Shown: piece by piece, positions 20,247-30,525 of the stretch
Layout of the letters: each line of letters opens with the position of its first letter
How positions within the stretch are numbered: the first letter of the stretch is position 1
Source of the DNA: an uncultured Bacteroidales bacterium
GTDB lineage: Bacteria; Bacteroidota; Bacteroidia; Bacteroidales; Paludibacteraceae
Reading direction: 5' to 3'
Length of the DNA stretch: 64,000 bases
Assembly (NCBI GenBank): GCA_903911085.1
Contig: CAIWCC010000125.1
Span: 1-64,000 of the forward strand
The notes under the pieces: model-generated
What the model saw: the letters and a program-made list of their open reading frames with translations, nothing else
The model's database searches: none
Told to the model about the DNA's origin: nothing
Position numbers and translations under genes: made by a program

Positions 20247-21740
20247 TTATTTATCAATCACGTTAATTTCGTAAATTGACGGTGGAGCTGTTGCCTTTGT
20301 TACTCTCAGTTTTAATTTTGAAGTTTGATAGTAAACAGGGAAACGAATCACTTTGCAATCACCCATCGATCTATCGTCAGAAAAAACGGTTATCCATTTG
20401 TCATTTTTAAAAATATCAATTTTATATGCTTGAATGCGATTGAATCTGTAATTTGAGAAGAAATCTTTTGGATCGGGTGATTTCTTTACATCTTGATATT
20501 CGAAAATAGATATTTTATTAAAGCGGTCGTTGGGATTCAAATTAATGATTAACTCTGGTAGGGTGTCGTTTGCCGCCCATCGAGTTTCCAAGCCACCATC
20601 AACAGCCAGATGTGAGCCAAATTGACTTGGATTATTACTATATACCGAGCTTGCTGAAGTGCTTGATTTATAAGAAATAAATGTTCCATTTTTTGGTAGA
20701 GGTTTATTCTTTTTCAAGTTCAATCTTTTGCCCAACGCAATAACTGCATTCGCATCAGTTTCATATATTTTACCGGTATGAGCGGGTGGAACATCGATTA
20801 CCAACATATTATCATTATCAGTACACCAGTAAAACAGTTCCTCTAATTCGTCTAAATCCCTAACTTCACCAGGTTTTTGTTTTGCAAACCAAGCCCATTC
20901 TTTGCTTAAACAAATTGTATGTTCGTAAGGCAAGTAATAGGATTTACCCTTATGCAAATACTGTTTTTTATCTGCTTTATTGGCAATTTTAGGATCCCAA
21001 AGACGGAAGTCACTTGGAAAGTAATGAAAGAAATACTTATTGTCCACGGTCATCGAATCAGGATGTGCGAATTTTCGATCTCCTTCTTTATTGACAATTG
21101 TATGATTTACAGCAATGGCACAATTTGGCTGAAGTTTTTTTACCAATTTATAAACTTGATCAATTCCCCACTCATCAGGCTTACGTTTCCATCCACCATC
21201 AAACCACAATTCGCAAATAGGACCATAGTTGGTGAAAAGTTCGGTCAACTGATTTTTCATAAAGTCGATATACATTTGATTATCTTTTTCATTAAAACTC
21301 GGTTCGTGTCTGTCCCACAACGAATAATATACTGCAAATCCCAATCCGTATTTTTTACAAGCCTTTGCCACTTCAGCTACAATATCTGTTTTTACCTTAG
21401 CAGCACCAACATCGTAATTGGTATATTTACTATCCCACAAACAGAAACCGTCGTGGTGCTTTGTGGTAAGTAAAACATATCTGAATCCGGCATCGCGAGC
21501 TACTTTTACCCATTGATCGCAATCTAATTCAGTAGGTGCGTATTTTTCAACTGGGATGGTTCCGTCCGACCACTCTTCGTCCATAAAAGTATTAACGCCA
21601 TAATGCATGAACATACCATAAGCCCGTTTCATTTGTAGCTTTTGCGTTTTATTCGGCTTAGTGAATGGCACAATTTCCTGAGCAAAACTCATATTTGCGA
21701 CCAATAAAATTGAGAGTAATACAAAAATAGATTGCTTCAT
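20247..21740 (-). CDS. GH29 alpha-L-fucosidase/alpha-L-galactosidase-family enzyme
   Basis: A 497-residue secreted GH29 enzyme (signal peptide ending SFAQ, residue 21). Barrel motifs are YGMFMHYGVNTF, TTKHHDGFCLWDS and the nucleophile Asp181 in ELWFDGGW. The C-terminal part (about 350-497) contains SQFGSHLAVDGGLETRWAA and a YKIDIFKNDKW segment, resembling an F5/8 discoidin-like carbohydrate-binding domain. GH29 removes alpha-L-fucose, and some members act on alpha-L-galactose. It differs clearly from the second GH29 gene at 42286-43974 and looks like the GH29-B type. It ends the enzyme part of its operon, 46 nt after an SGNH esterase. Confidence 0.9.
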   Translation of the reverse strand: MKQSIFVLLSILLVANMSFAQEIVPFTKPNKTQKLQMKRAYGMFMHYGVNTFMDEEWSDGTIPVEKYAPTELDCDQWVKVARDAGFRYVLLTTKHHDGFCLWDSKYTNYDVGAAKVKTDIVAEVAKACKKYGLGFAVYYSLWDRHEPSFNEKDNQMYIDFMKNQLTELFTNYGPICELWFDGGWKRKPDEWGIDQVYKLVKKLQPNCAIAVNHTIVNKEGDRKFAHPDSMTVDNKYFFHYFPSDFRLWDPKIANKADKKQYLHKGKSYYLPYEHTICLSKEWAWFAKQKPGEVRDLDELEELFYWCTDNDNMLVIDVPPAHTGKIYETDANAVIALGKRLNLKKNKPLPKNGTFISYKSSTSASSVYSNNPSQFGSHLAVDGGLETRWAANDTLPELIINLNPNDRFNKISIFEYQDVKKSPDPKDFFSNYRFNRIQAYKIDIFKNDKWITVFSDDRSMGDCKVIRFPVYYQTSKLKLRVTKATAPPSIYEINVIDK

Positions 21741-21786
21741 AAATGACTGTATATTAATTATTTAATTAATTAGATTTATTTAAAAT

Positions 21787-23181
21787 TTAGTTAGATGCTT
21801 GATTTTCAATAAAAGTCAATAATTGAGAATGCTTGAAAGAATTGGCCGAAATTTTAGCAATATAAATTCCTTTTAGATTCAACGATTTTAGATTGATTGT
21901 TTGATTTTCGGTAATTAGTAGTTTTTGTGTAAAAACAATTTTCCCAGTCAAATCAACTATTGAAAAAATTGATGGCTCATTAACTTTTAATAAGTTGATA
22001 TGCAAAGTTTTTCCTGTCACTGGATTTGGATAAATTTTTATGTTGCTATTGCTGTTTAGCTCTTTTAGTCCGGATGAAACTTCAATTTGTTGAATAATCG
22101 TAGTCAAATTTTGAGCAAATGACACAGCTCCTTTTGTATTCAAATGAACAACATCGTACAAATCAGTTGCATTTGTCAAATTACTTCCTTCAATTACAAA
22201 CATTTTTTTATCACCTGCGGCAATCAATTTATTCACTACCCGTCGTTGCGTATTACGCAAGGTATCAATGGCTCCATAAAGTGGTGTACCTCCGTACGTA
22301 GGTTTTAAAGTAGTAGTAAAGATAGGCATAATACAATATATTTGTGCATTTGGATGATACCCACGCAACTTGGTCAGCAAAGTTTGATACGTACTACTAA
22401 GCGTTACCATGCTTTTATTCCCATTCCAATCGTTATAACCCCATAGAATTGTTATCACGTCGGCTGACACATTCGTAATCGCTGGATTTGTTTGGTCGGC
22501 AATAAGTGGCGTGATTGATGAACCGGCAACAGCCATGTTATACAATCGCCAACTCATGTTTTTGGCCAAAATAAATGCATACGAGCTGTCGGAAGCTGTA
22601 GCATATCCATTCGAAGGAGTAACCATTTGTCCATTTCCATGCGTAATTGAATTTCCAATGGCAATATAATGTTTTTTGATTTCGGGTTCTAAAGGCAAGG
22701 TGGTATATCCGGATTGCAAGTCCAATCCTGTAAAATGGACGCCATATAAATAAGGTAAAACAATATCCCAGGTAGTAGGAGCTGTTGTTCCAGATGTTAA
22801 ATTTAGAGGAAAAGAAGTTTTATAACCCTGCGATACACCATTCTTATAAATGCCCCATGATGATGGATTCGCATTTGTATTAATTCTTTTCTTAAAATTT
22901 ACCACCACTAATGGACTGGATGTTTTAAAACTAATCACTATTCCCGGTTGGGTTTTCCCTTTTACTGAATCGTAGTTTGCTGTTGCGATTTTCCAAAAAG
23001 TCGGATGAAAGCGATTTAATACCACACTATCAGCAGATTTGTCTGCATACATCAAACCTCTGAAAGCGATATTTGGATCGTTTGCTGGTACACGAATCGT
23101 TTGAGCATTTAACGATGAGACACTAAAGATGAGGAGAATAATCATCTTCCAAACAGTACTTTTTGAATATTGATATTTCAT
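21787..23181 (-). CDS. SGNH/GDSL carbohydrate esterase with T9SS sorting tail
   Basis: A 464-residue secreted esterase. A signal peptide ends near LNAQ (about residue 27). An N-terminal jelly-roll-like domain (NDPNIAFRGLMYADKSADSV) precedes the SGNH domain with catalytic Ser178 in IGNSITHG, WGYNDWNGN (block III Asn) and DVVHLNTKG (Asp-x-x-His). The last about 80 residues (NIKIYPNPVTGK... GIYIAKI...) form a T9SS type A sorting domain, predicting export to the surface. The paralogue at 25808-26923 shares both catalytic domains but has no tail. The substrate acyl group is unknown, but deacetylation is most common in this fold. It follows the beta-helix gene by 9 nt. Confidence 0.9.
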   Translation of the reverse strand: MKYQYSKSTVWKMIILLIFSVSSLNAQTIRVPANDPNIAFRGLMYADKSADSVVLNRFHPTFWKIATANYDSVKGKTQPGIVISFKTSSPLVVVNFKKRINTNANPSSWGIYKNGVSQGYKTSFPLNLTSGTTAPTTWDIVLPYLYGVHFTGLDLQSGYTTLPLEPEIKKHYIAIGNSITHGNGQMVTPSNGYATASDSSYAFILAKNMSWRLYNMAVAGSSITPLIADQTNPAITNVSADVITILWGYNDWNGNKSMVTLSSTYQTLLTKLRGYHPNAQIYCIMPIFTTTLKPTYGGTPLYGAIDTLRNTQRRVVNKLIAAGDKKMFVIEGSNLTNATDLYDVVHLNTKGAVSFAQNLTTIIQQIEVSSGLKELNSNSNIKIYPNPVTGKTLHINLLKVNEPSIFSIVDLTGKIVFTQKLLITENQTINLKSLNLKGIYIAKISANSFKHSQLLTFIENQASN

Positions 23182-23190
23182 TTTGAATAT

Positions 23191-25803
23191 TTATATCTTA
23201 ATTATCTTTTTAGCTTCAATCAACTCCCCATTTTTAGTTGAAACAGAAACAAAATAAATTCCACTAGCTCCCCAACTCTTCGAATTAACACGATATTTAT
23301 TGCTATTTATATCACTTTGAAACACTTGTTGTCCCATACAATTTTGAATTTTTAGCTGAGAGCCAGCAAAATCGGAATAATCATTAAATGCGACGTCAAT
23401 AAAATCTTTAGTCGGATTAGGCGTGATTACAACATTGTTTTTATTAAAAGTTGTATTACGAATTGCAGTTTCAGCACTGTAATTGTCATAATGTAAAATG
23501 CCATAACTGCCTGTTATTAAATTGCTATCATGCAAAATCCAATTGCTTGTAATTGAAGGAGTTTGTGTGAAAAATTCTGTACGGTCAATATTTTCAAGGA
23601 AAATATTGGTCGAATTCAAAATAATAAGAAGTGCCCTATCGGTTGTAATCATAAGTTGATAATTCCCCGAACCACCATAAATCTTAACGTTATCCGAATT
23701 CCTTATTTCTAACAGTTCATAATTAAATTCATACTTAAAACCATGTACGGTAATATTCTTCGCTTTTAAAAATTTAATTTGTGGCGAATTCCTTAACCGT
23801 TCCACATTCAGATGATAAAATGATAATGGATTTGCATTGTCTTCTATCATGAGCATGTGGTAATCATTATTCAGTGGGACTTCAAAATCTGTTGCAACGA
23901 GATAATCTGAGACTGGCCCTGCAGCGTCAACATCGGCATGTGAACCTCCTAATACTAAATTATAAATTTTGCCGCCCGCATTATTATTAAAGAGGATATA
24001 TGAAACGGTAGGAGCATTTTTGACGGTTTGATTCCAATAATAAGTGATACCTTTTGAAACGTGTTCTGAAAGCAAATCAACAATAACAGTATTTGGTGTT
24101 TGAATATGAAGCGCTTGAGTGTGTGCGTAGTTATTAATCCCAAAATCCAGTAAAAAAAGACTCCCAGAAACAACATTCTGGCTTTCTAGTAAAATTGCCC
24201 GTGTTGTAGGAGTGTCTATCCAATCATTAAAGGGCTCGATACGAGAAATGCTTTTACCAGAACCAATCAGAACCAATCCGCTATTTAATGTTAGAGTTTT
24301 CTTAATTTGAAAATAGCCACGTGGCAGATATACAATCATTCCAGCGTAAGGGCTGGCAGGATTTGTTACTTCATCAATAATTTTTTGGATGGCAATCCCA
24401 TCATCATCTGTACCATTTTGGTCATCTGCAGTGGCACGATACAGTGTTCCTCCAACATTTATTCCCTCAGTAATATCCACTACGTTGCTCGTTATGCCAT
24501 CCGCTTTTTTATCTTCCCAACTTGGCAACTTAGTCCAAGAATGCATTCTTGTAAAATCAGCGCTTGGTGTTTCAAGGATTAAAGGATCGTATTTTTGATA
24601 ATTCTGTGTTTGATCATTTAGTTTTACTAATTTGCAGACTACTGTACTCTTATCTAACTTAGAAGTAAACATATAATTGGTAATTTTATTCCAGTTGTAA
24701 GAATTACCAGCCACAGACTTTAAAACCGATCCGGTACCACCTCCTGCACCACTATTAATAATTGTCGATGCTTTTACATAAACATTATTCATCGTTACAT
24801 CTTGAGCATAATTTTCAATAGCCAACCCTGTGGAGCCAAACACTTCTATACTACCGTCAGTTAAACATAAATTAGCATTTCCATGATCTAAAACTCCATT
24901 TGTGCCACCACTAGAAGTGGAATTTATACTTACAGCGCGATATGAGGCAGAAGGGGTAGCAGGGCTTTTGATTTGAAAACCGGAAATAACCAGCGGACCT
25001 CTTGTAACGGTCATCCGAATACCATATTGTATTTGATTTTCTAACTTTAATCCAATTACGGTTGGGGTAGGTCTATATGCATCTTGTAAAATTCCAATTT
25101 GCCCACCAATTACTTCTAAATTAACTACGTAACCCCCTGATCCAGGGAGTTTGACAACGCCTGCGTAAAAATCCCCTGTTATTTTCACGTCCTCGATGGC
25201 ACAATATTGAGCGCCATCCATCGATATTGCGCTTATTGTGGAATTACCAACACCCATATTTATATCTATACCCCGAAAAAAAGCAGAATAGTTACTCGCA
25301 GGATCGCTTTTCCCACTGGTAAGTAGTTGAAATAAAAATAACACCTTATTCGTAGCAATAAATGAAGATGCGGCATAATTAGCTAGACGTATGACTGGTT
25401 TTGCGCCAACCGTAGAACCAATTATCTGATAGCCATATTTTCTGTTAGGGGTAGTGGTTACACCTTTCAATTGTTGACTTACCAAATATGTTTTATCACC
25501 TGGTAAATACACTATAAAATTGTAGGTGTAGGCATCAATTAATGCAGCCTGAATGGCTTGTGTATCATCCGTTGAATTATCGCCTTTGGCATTATATGGT
25601 GCTTTGGTTACATCAATAAAACCTTTTTTTAGTAAAGGTTTATCAGCATTCGATACATCATTATATTTCAAATGAATAGGTAAACTTGAGTATGGCTTAT
25701 TTTCTGCCAAAACTACAAAACCTGAACATATCTCAAATATAACAATTATGCAAATTGTTGTATTCAGAGTTGCATTTTTAAAAAATCGAAAAATTTGGTT
25801 CAT
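23191..25803 (-). CDS. Double right-handed beta-helix glycan enzyme with T9SS tail (GH55-like architecture)
   Basis: A protein of 870 aa. Two tandem Pectate_lyase_3-type units start with the same kind of motif. The first is GFIDVTKAPYNAKGDNSTDDTQAIQ (about 62-86), the second DDDGIAIQKIIDEV with VYLPRGYFQIKKTLTL (about 465-510). Two such beta-helices in tandem are the layout of GH55 exo-beta-1,3-glucanases, but similar helices occur in lyases, so activity is inferred. The last about 80 residues (ITPNPTKDFIDV..., SGIYFVSV, KKIIKI) are a T9SS sorting domain. Its paralogue at 48003-50198 shares the layout but lacks the tail. It lies 4 nt after one SGNH esterase gene and 9 nt before another. Confidence 0.85.
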   Translation of the reverse strand: MNQIFRFFKNATLNTTICIIVIFEICSGFVVLAENKPYSSLPIHLKYNDVSNADKPLLKKGFIDVTKAPYNAKGDNSTDDTQAIQAALIDAYTYNFIVYLPGDKTYLVSQQLKGVTTTPNRKYGYQIIGSTVGAKPVIRLANYAASSFIATNKVLFLFQLLTSGKSDPASNYSAFFRGIDINMGVGNSTISAISMDGAQYCAIEDVKITGDFYAGVVKLPGSGGYVVNLEVIGGQIGILQDAYRPTPTVIGLKLENQIQYGIRMTVTRGPLVISGFQIKSPATPSASYRAVSINSTSSGGTNGVLDHGNANLCLTDGSIEVFGSTGLAIENYAQDVTMNNVYVKASTIINSGAGGGTGSVLKSVAGNSYNWNKITNYMFTSKLDKSTVVCKLVKLNDQTQNYQKYDPLILETPSADFTRMHSWTKLPSWEDKKADGITSNVVDITEGINVGGTLYRATADDQNGTDDDGIAIQKIIDEVTNPASPYAGMIVYLPRGYFQIKKTLTLNSGLVLIGSGKSISRIEPFNDWIDTPTTRAILLESQNVVSGSLFLLDFGINNYAHTQALHIQTPNTVIVDLLSEHVSKGITYYWNQTVKNAPTVSYILFNNNAGGKIYNLVLGGSHADVDAAGPVSDYLVATDFEVPLNNDYHMLMIEDNANPLSFYHLNVERLRNSPQIKFLKAKNITVHGFKYEFNYELLEIRNSDNVKIYGGSGNYQLMITTDRALLIILNSTNIFLENIDRTEFFTQTPSITSNWILHDSNLITGSYGILHYDNYSAETAIRNTTFNKNNVVITPNPTKDFIDVAFNDYSDFAGSQLKIQNCMGQQVFQSDINSNKYRVNSKSWGASGIYFVSVSTKNGELIEAKKIIKI

Positions 25804-25807
25804 ATAC

Positions 25808-26923
25808 TTATTTGTTGTTTTTTGAATTACGATTATCCGTTTTTTCTATCGGATTAATGATTTCAAAAAGTTTATTTGCAAACGATGCTGCACCTTTGAT
25901 ATTGAGATGCACCACATCATTCAAATCAGATGCATCTGTCAATTCACTTCCTTCTATTAAATACATTTTTTTATCACCTGAGGCAATCAATTGTTTCACT
26001 ACTCTTCTTTCTGTATTTCGTAAAGTATCAATTGAAGTATAAAGTGCCGGCAGATGATATTGTGGGGTTGTATTAGTTGTAAATATAGGAATAATACAAT
26101 AAATTCGTGCTTTTGGATGATAAGCACGGAGTTTAGTCAATAAGGTTTGATAATCAGCACTCAATGTTGTCATGTTTTTATTTCCATTCCAATCATTGTA
26201 TCCCCAAAGAACTGTTATCGCATCAGCTTTTACTGGTGTAGTTTGGTCGGCAATAAGTGGGGTAATGGCTGAAGCACCAACCGCCAAATTATACATTCGC
26301 CATCCCATCTTTTCGGCCAAAATATAAGGATATGTGGCATTAGAGGCGACATCCTTTTGGCCAGTTCCGTGCGTTATTGAATTGCCGATAGCAATGTATT
26401 GTTTCTTTTTTTCGTGTTCAAGTGGCAATAAAGAATAACCAGTTTCAATGTCAAGTCCCGAGAAATGGATTCCACTAAGCGCAGGTAATACGATATCCCA
26501 AGTACATGGTTCTTTTGACGTTGAAGTCAAGTTCAATTTTAGTTTATTAAAGTATCTAACAAATGTTTTATTGCAATAAACACCAAAATACATTTGGCCT
26601 TGCATTCCATCTATTCGCTTTATAAAATTCACATTCACCGTAGGACTGGCAGTTTTAAAACTAACTACAATACCTGATTGAGTTCTCCCTTTTTGTTCAC
26701 TAAAGTAGCTTTTGGCTTTTTCAAAAAAGTCTATAGAATGTCGATTAAGCACAACACTGTCGACTGTTTTTATTGGATATAATACGCCTCTGAAAACGAT
26801 ATTAGGATCATTTGCAGGAATATGTATTGTTTGTGCATTTAGACTAAAAAGTGTACCAGCGCAAAAAACAAATATTAAAGTTAGTGATTTGCGAGTTTCG
26901 AAAAAAGATATTTGAATTTTCAT
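25808..26923 (-). CDS. SGNH/GDSL carbohydrate esterase without sorting tail
   Basis: A 371-residue secreted esterase, paralogue of the enzyme at 21787-23181. A signal peptide ends near LNAQ (about residue 31). The N-terminal domain has NDPNIVFRGVLYPIKTVDSV. The SGNH domain has catalytic Ser182 in IGNSITHG, WGYNDWNGN and NDVVHLNIKG. The protein ends in NRNSKNNK with no T9SS domain, so it probably stays in the periplasm. It lies between the DNRLRE esterase (29 nt) and the double beta-helix enzyme (4 nt). Confidence 0.9.
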   Translation of the reverse strand: MKIQISFFETRKSLTLIFVFCAGTLFSLNAQTIHIPANDPNIVFRGVLYPIKTVDSVVLNRHSIDFFEKAKSYFSEQKGRTQSGIVVSFKTASPTVNVNFIKRIDGMQGQMYFGVYCNKTFVRYFNKLKLNLTSTSKEPCTWDIVLPALSGIHFSGLDIETGYSLLPLEHEKKKQYIAIGNSITHGTGQKDVASNATYPYILAEKMGWRMYNLAVGASAITPLIADQTTPVKADAITVLWGYNDWNGNKNMTTLSADYQTLLTKLRAYHPKARIYCIIPIFTTNTTPQYHLPALYTSIDTLRNTERRVVKQLIASGDKKMYLIEGSELTDASDLNDVVHLNIKGAASFANKLFEIINPIEKTDNRNSKNNK

Positions 26924-26952
26924 TAAGAATAGAATTTAAGGAATGTTTATTG

Positions 26953-29043
26953 TTATAATATCACTTTCATGGTTTGGATATTACCAGAAGCCGAAAGTTG
27001 AACAATATAAACACCTGAAGGCAATGCAACTGAATAATTATCAGATGCATGCAGATTTTTTTTTACAAGGCATTTACCTGTTAAATCAATAATATTTACA
27101 TTCAAATTTTGAGTTATTCCTTCAATCCTAATGGTTTTATTGGCAGCAATAATTTTTGCCATTTTCATTATATTTTCTTTAATAGCAGGCACCGCTGTAA
27201 TACCATACACATTTTTCAACATGATAGTGGCATAACGTTCACCCAATATTATCTGACTCGCACGGTCAAAATGTGGATCCGTTAGAACACCACCTGTCGG
27301 AACTAATCCCAAAGAAGAAGCACACTCGGTATTTGTAATAACTGTTGAAACTGTTGGAATAACAGTATTAAAAGTCTGATAACTAGTTACCCACTGCCCA
27401 ACCTGCCCTACCACAAAAAATAAATTTGGTAGTGACAAATCAGTTCTATAATCGGTTATCATCTGTTTCAGACTTGCCAGGTATGTTGTAGTAGCCCAAG
27501 AATCACCTTCACCTTGATGCCATATAACTCCTTTAATATCACCAAACTTCCTCATTTCTTTTAATCGTCTTAAGGCTTCTTCGTAAAACTTATCCGTACT
27601 ACCTTTCATCCACTGACTTATTTTAGTAGCTCCTAATGAATTATGAACTATACCAATGCTATTGCCCGTTTTATCGCGCATCATTTTTACGAATGAATTT
27701 GCTGGCCCAATCAAATTAGTATTTGCCATGTATTCGAGCGATGAATATTTATTTAAAGGATTGGCAGCAATTTCTACATTTGCTCCTTTGGTTAGTAAAT
27801 ATACATTGGCAATATTTGCACTATCACCAGGAATTAAAATACCTCTACCCGACATATTGGACTGTCCAATGGCAAGAAAAATATCTAATTTAGGTAGTAT
27901 TTCAAATTCGATAGTATAGGTTTTCGAACTTGAATTATCTTGCGATTTGACCAAGATGGAAGCCATACGTTCTTGCAGTGTACCTTTCAAATTTGTGGGG
28001 TTTGTAATTGTAATTGACGCACTGCGATTAAACCCAAGTGCTTGAATTGTTGGTGATACTGTGGTTGTATAGGGCAAATAATTTTTATAGGCAAGTTTAT
28101 TCATATTGAAATTTTCAACATCTACACCATTTAATCTTAAGGTGTCAAGACGTGCATCAGTAGGCGCAGCAGCATAGTTGAAAACTACTTTGAAAACTAC
28201 TGAATCTGTGGCCAAATCATTGGTGTTGACAACTTTAGTAGTCCGTTGACTTTCTGTACCAAAAAGATTGGTAGCAGGTGTATGCTTCAAGGTATAATTT
28301 GAGGAAAATTGTGTTGCTGAAACAGAAGGAGCTGTATTTCCATAAGGCAAAGTAACATCGTACCTCACTTTGGTGGCATTAAACCCGGCAATTGTCACTC
28401 CATTTAACTTCAAATCCGAAAGTTTAAAAGCTGAAATATCCTTAGGTGTAATCACTAATTGTGGTTTGTATCCACTTGAATTTTCTTTTGAATGAAACAC
28501 CACCTGAATCATTGCATTGGTCGTTGTTCTCACTGCATATCTATCTTGTAGTTTTAAAGTGATAAAACTCTCCCCTTTAGCAATAGCAGCCGTAACAGCT
28601 GTACTAACATCCCATTCAAAGTATTTTGCAGTTGTACTTCCTACAACATCAAGCGAAGCAACAGGATTGGTTGAAGCAAGACCTGTTAAAGAAGCTGCAT
28701 TATTATACGTTAATTGATCTTCCACCCAATTTGAAAGTGAAGTGCTGTAAACATCAAATCCATGTGCTTCCTTAGCTGTGCCATAAAGCCGTAACTTAGC
28801 ATTACCTACTGCGCTCGAAATACTTTGTAAATCGAACTTTAAATAGATTACAGTGCTCCAAACCAGATTTGTAGGTTCTCTGAAACTATATAAGTTTGTC
28901 TCCATACCTTGAGTGAATACATTTCCAGTTGTATTGCCTTTGGTTATATAGGTATCTCCGGTTGGGAAAATGATAGTGGTTTGGGAAAATAAGAAGAAGG
29001 GAAGTGCTACTAAAAATAAAAGTGTAATTCGTGTAGTTTTCAT
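26953..29043 (-). CDS. DNRLRE domain plus SASA-type esterase with T9SS tail
   Basis: A 696-residue secreted modular enzyme. After a signal peptide (ending LFSQ, residue 21) comes a DNRLRE (CBM96-like) domain (about 22-200) with SFREPTNLVWSTVIYLKFDL and NWVEDQLTYNNA. Two cadherin-like beta-sandwich repeats with LDTLRLNGVDVENFN and LSDLKLNGVTIAGFN motifs follow (about 205-385). The esterase domain has AIGQSNMSG (Ser about residue 397), IWHQGEGDSW and DPHFDRASQ (Asp-x-His). The final about 65 residues (IRIEGITQNLNVNIIDLTGK ... SGVYIVQLS) form a T9SS tail. It would be a surface acetylesterase that binds glycan. It differs from the SASA enzyme at 14600-16120 by its accessory domains. Confidence 0.88.
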   Translation of the reverse strand: MKTTRITLLFLVALPFFLFSQTTIIFPTGDTYITKGNTTGNVFTQGMETNLYSFREPTNLVWSTVIYLKFDLQSISSAVGNAKLRLYGTAKEAHGFDVYSTSLSNWVEDQLTYNNAASLTGLASTNPVASLDVVGSTTAKYFEWDVSTAVTAAIAKGESFITLKLQDRYAVRTTTNAMIQVVFHSKENSSGYKPQLVITPKDISAFKLSDLKLNGVTIAGFNATKVRYDVTLPYGNTAPSVSATQFSSNYTLKHTPATNLFGTESQRTTKVVNTNDLATDSVVFKVVFNYAAAPTDARLDTLRLNGVDVENFNMNKLAYKNYLPYTTTVSPTIQALGFNRSASITITNPTNLKGTLQERMASILVKSQDNSSSKTYTIEFEILPKLDIFLAIGQSNMSGRGILIPGDSANIANVYLLTKGANVEIAANPLNKYSSLEYMANTNLIGPANSFVKMMRDKTGNSIGIVHNSLGATKISQWMKGSTDKFYEEALRRLKEMRKFGDIKGVIWHQGEGDSWATTTYLASLKQMITDYRTDLSLPNLFFVVGQVGQWVTSYQTFNTVIPTVSTVITNTECASSLGLVPTGGVLTDPHFDRASQIILGERYATIMLKNVYGITAVPAIKENIMKMAKIIAANKTIRIEGITQNLNVNIIDLTGKCLVKKNLHASDNYSVALPSGVYIVQLSASGNIQTMKVIL

Positions 29044-29080
29044 ATCATGAATTCGTTAGTTTGTTAATTTTATTTTCGAA

Positions 29081-30502
29081 TTATTTCTTGTTTACTTTTT
29101 CCACATGTGCCCTTAATTGTTTGCTTAACTCAGCAACAATAGGTGCATATTCTTGTTTTTCCGCTACATTCACATTTTCATGTGAATCTTTTTTATGGTC
29201 GTAAAGCATTCTGGACAAATACTTTCTGGATTTGAGATTATAATATTCGGTATAACCGTATTTATCTGTTACAATGGATTCACCATCCACAAATCGACAT
29301 AAAGCAACACCACCTTTTGTTTTCGGATTCTTCAAAATATCAATTTCACTTTTCCCTTGTAAATGAGCTGGTTTTGCAATATTTGCCATATCACAAATGG
29401 TAGGATAAATGTCGACATACGACACCACAGCTTCTGTTTTGGCAGGTTTTAGTCCAGGAGCTTTAATTATGAGTGGTGTGTGGAATGAGTTGTAAAAACA
29501 AGTGTGTTTTACCCAATGTGTATGCTCACCTAAACTGTATCCATTATCACCTAATAGTACCACAATCGTATTTTTATCCAATCCTGTTTTTTTCAACTCA
29601 TCAAGCACTTTACCAACCATAGCATCCGAATAGCTGACACAAGCCAAATAACCATGTTTTAACATACGCGCTGTTTCATCATTTACCAAAGTATCTTTTT
29701 TAGGAATATTGCAATATGACCTCAACTCTGGTGAAGTGAATCTGGCTTCTTTTGGGGCATTCTGGGGCATAAAAGGATTTGGTGCCAATTGAATTTCTTT
29801 TTCATCATACATATCCCAATATTTCGATGGAGCATTAAATGGCAGATGTGGTTTAATAAGTCCTACAGCCATAAAAAAAGGTTTCTTCTCATTGGCCAAT
29901 TGATGCAGTCTGGAAATTGCCCGTTGTGCAATTCGACCAGTATGGTAAGCAGAATCGCTCACATCAGCTTTTTCCCATGCCGGACCGGTGATATTGTCTT
30001 TATTTAAGTTTTCGGGCGACTGATAATCAGCCCAAGGTCCATTGTACGAAAAATCGTCTTTGTATTGTGGATGCCAAGGCGTTTCTGTCCAACTTTGAAT
30101 AGCATCATCTGGAATATGAAACACCTTTCCATAACTGATAGTGGTATATCCATTTTCTTTAAAAAGCTGTGGCAAAGTAGTAATTCCAGGTGCATCCTTA
30201 TCCACATGAGTAGCAGCAACTACAAAATGATCACGATTGGGATACAAGCCAGTAAACAAGCAAGCGCGAGAAGCGCCGCTCACCGAAACATTGCAATAAT
30301 TATTTTGAAACAAAACACCCTGTGCTGCAAACGCATCCATATTTGGTGATTTAATGTGCGATTTTCCATAGCAACCCAACTCAGGTCGCAAATCATCTAC
30401 AATGATAAAAAGTACATTGGGTTGTTTCTTTACTGGCTCTTTGGCTGATAGTAGATTTACAGAAACAAAAGGTAATAATATTGCTGAAAATGGTTTATTC
30501 AT
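29081..30502 (-). CDS. Serine-type sulfatase, iduronate-2-sulfatase-like, no sorting tail
   Basis: A 473-residue S1 sulfatase with signal peptide (about 1-20). Metal motif VDDLRPELGCYG and catalytic Ser75 in SVSGASRACLFTG are visible. Ala replaces Pro in the signature. The layout (YGKVFHIPDD, ADYQSPEN, PHLPFNAPSKYWD, GDNGYSLGEHTHWVKH) resembles iduronate-2-sulfatases (S1_7-like subgroup). The 31984-33780 protein on the other strand has the same layout plus a T9SS tail. It lies between GH16 (23 nt) and the DNRLRE esterase. Confidence 0.9.
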   Translation of the reverse strand: MNKPFSAILLPFVSVNLLSAKEPVKKQPNVLFIIVDDLRPELGCYGKSHIKSPNMDAFAAQGVLFQNNYCNVSVSGASRACLFTGLYPNRDHFVVAATHVDKDAPGITTLPQLFKENGYTTISYGKVFHIPDDAIQSWTETPWHPQYKDDFSYNGPWADYQSPENLNKDNITGPAWEKADVSDSAYHTGRIAQRAISRLHQLANEKKPFFMAVGLIKPHLPFNAPSKYWDMYDEKEIQLAPNPFMPQNAPKEARFTSPELRSYCNIPKKDTLVNDETARMLKHGYLACVSYSDAMVGKVLDELKKTGLDKNTIVVLLGDNGYSLGEHTHWVKHTCFYNSFHTPLIIKAPGLKPAKTEAVVSYVDIYPTICDMANIAKPAHLQGKSEIDILKNPKTKGGVALCRFVDGESIVTDKYGYTEYYNLKSRKYLSRMLYDHKKDSHENVNVAEKQEYAPIVAELSKQLRAHVEKVNKK

Positions 30503-30525
30503 TATTTATTTTTCTATTGTCATTA

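Noticed and set aside
20919-21473. 184-codon frame on + inside GH29
   Set aside because: Its length is notable, but it is antisense to conserved GH29 barrel motifs and shows no known motif or start signal.
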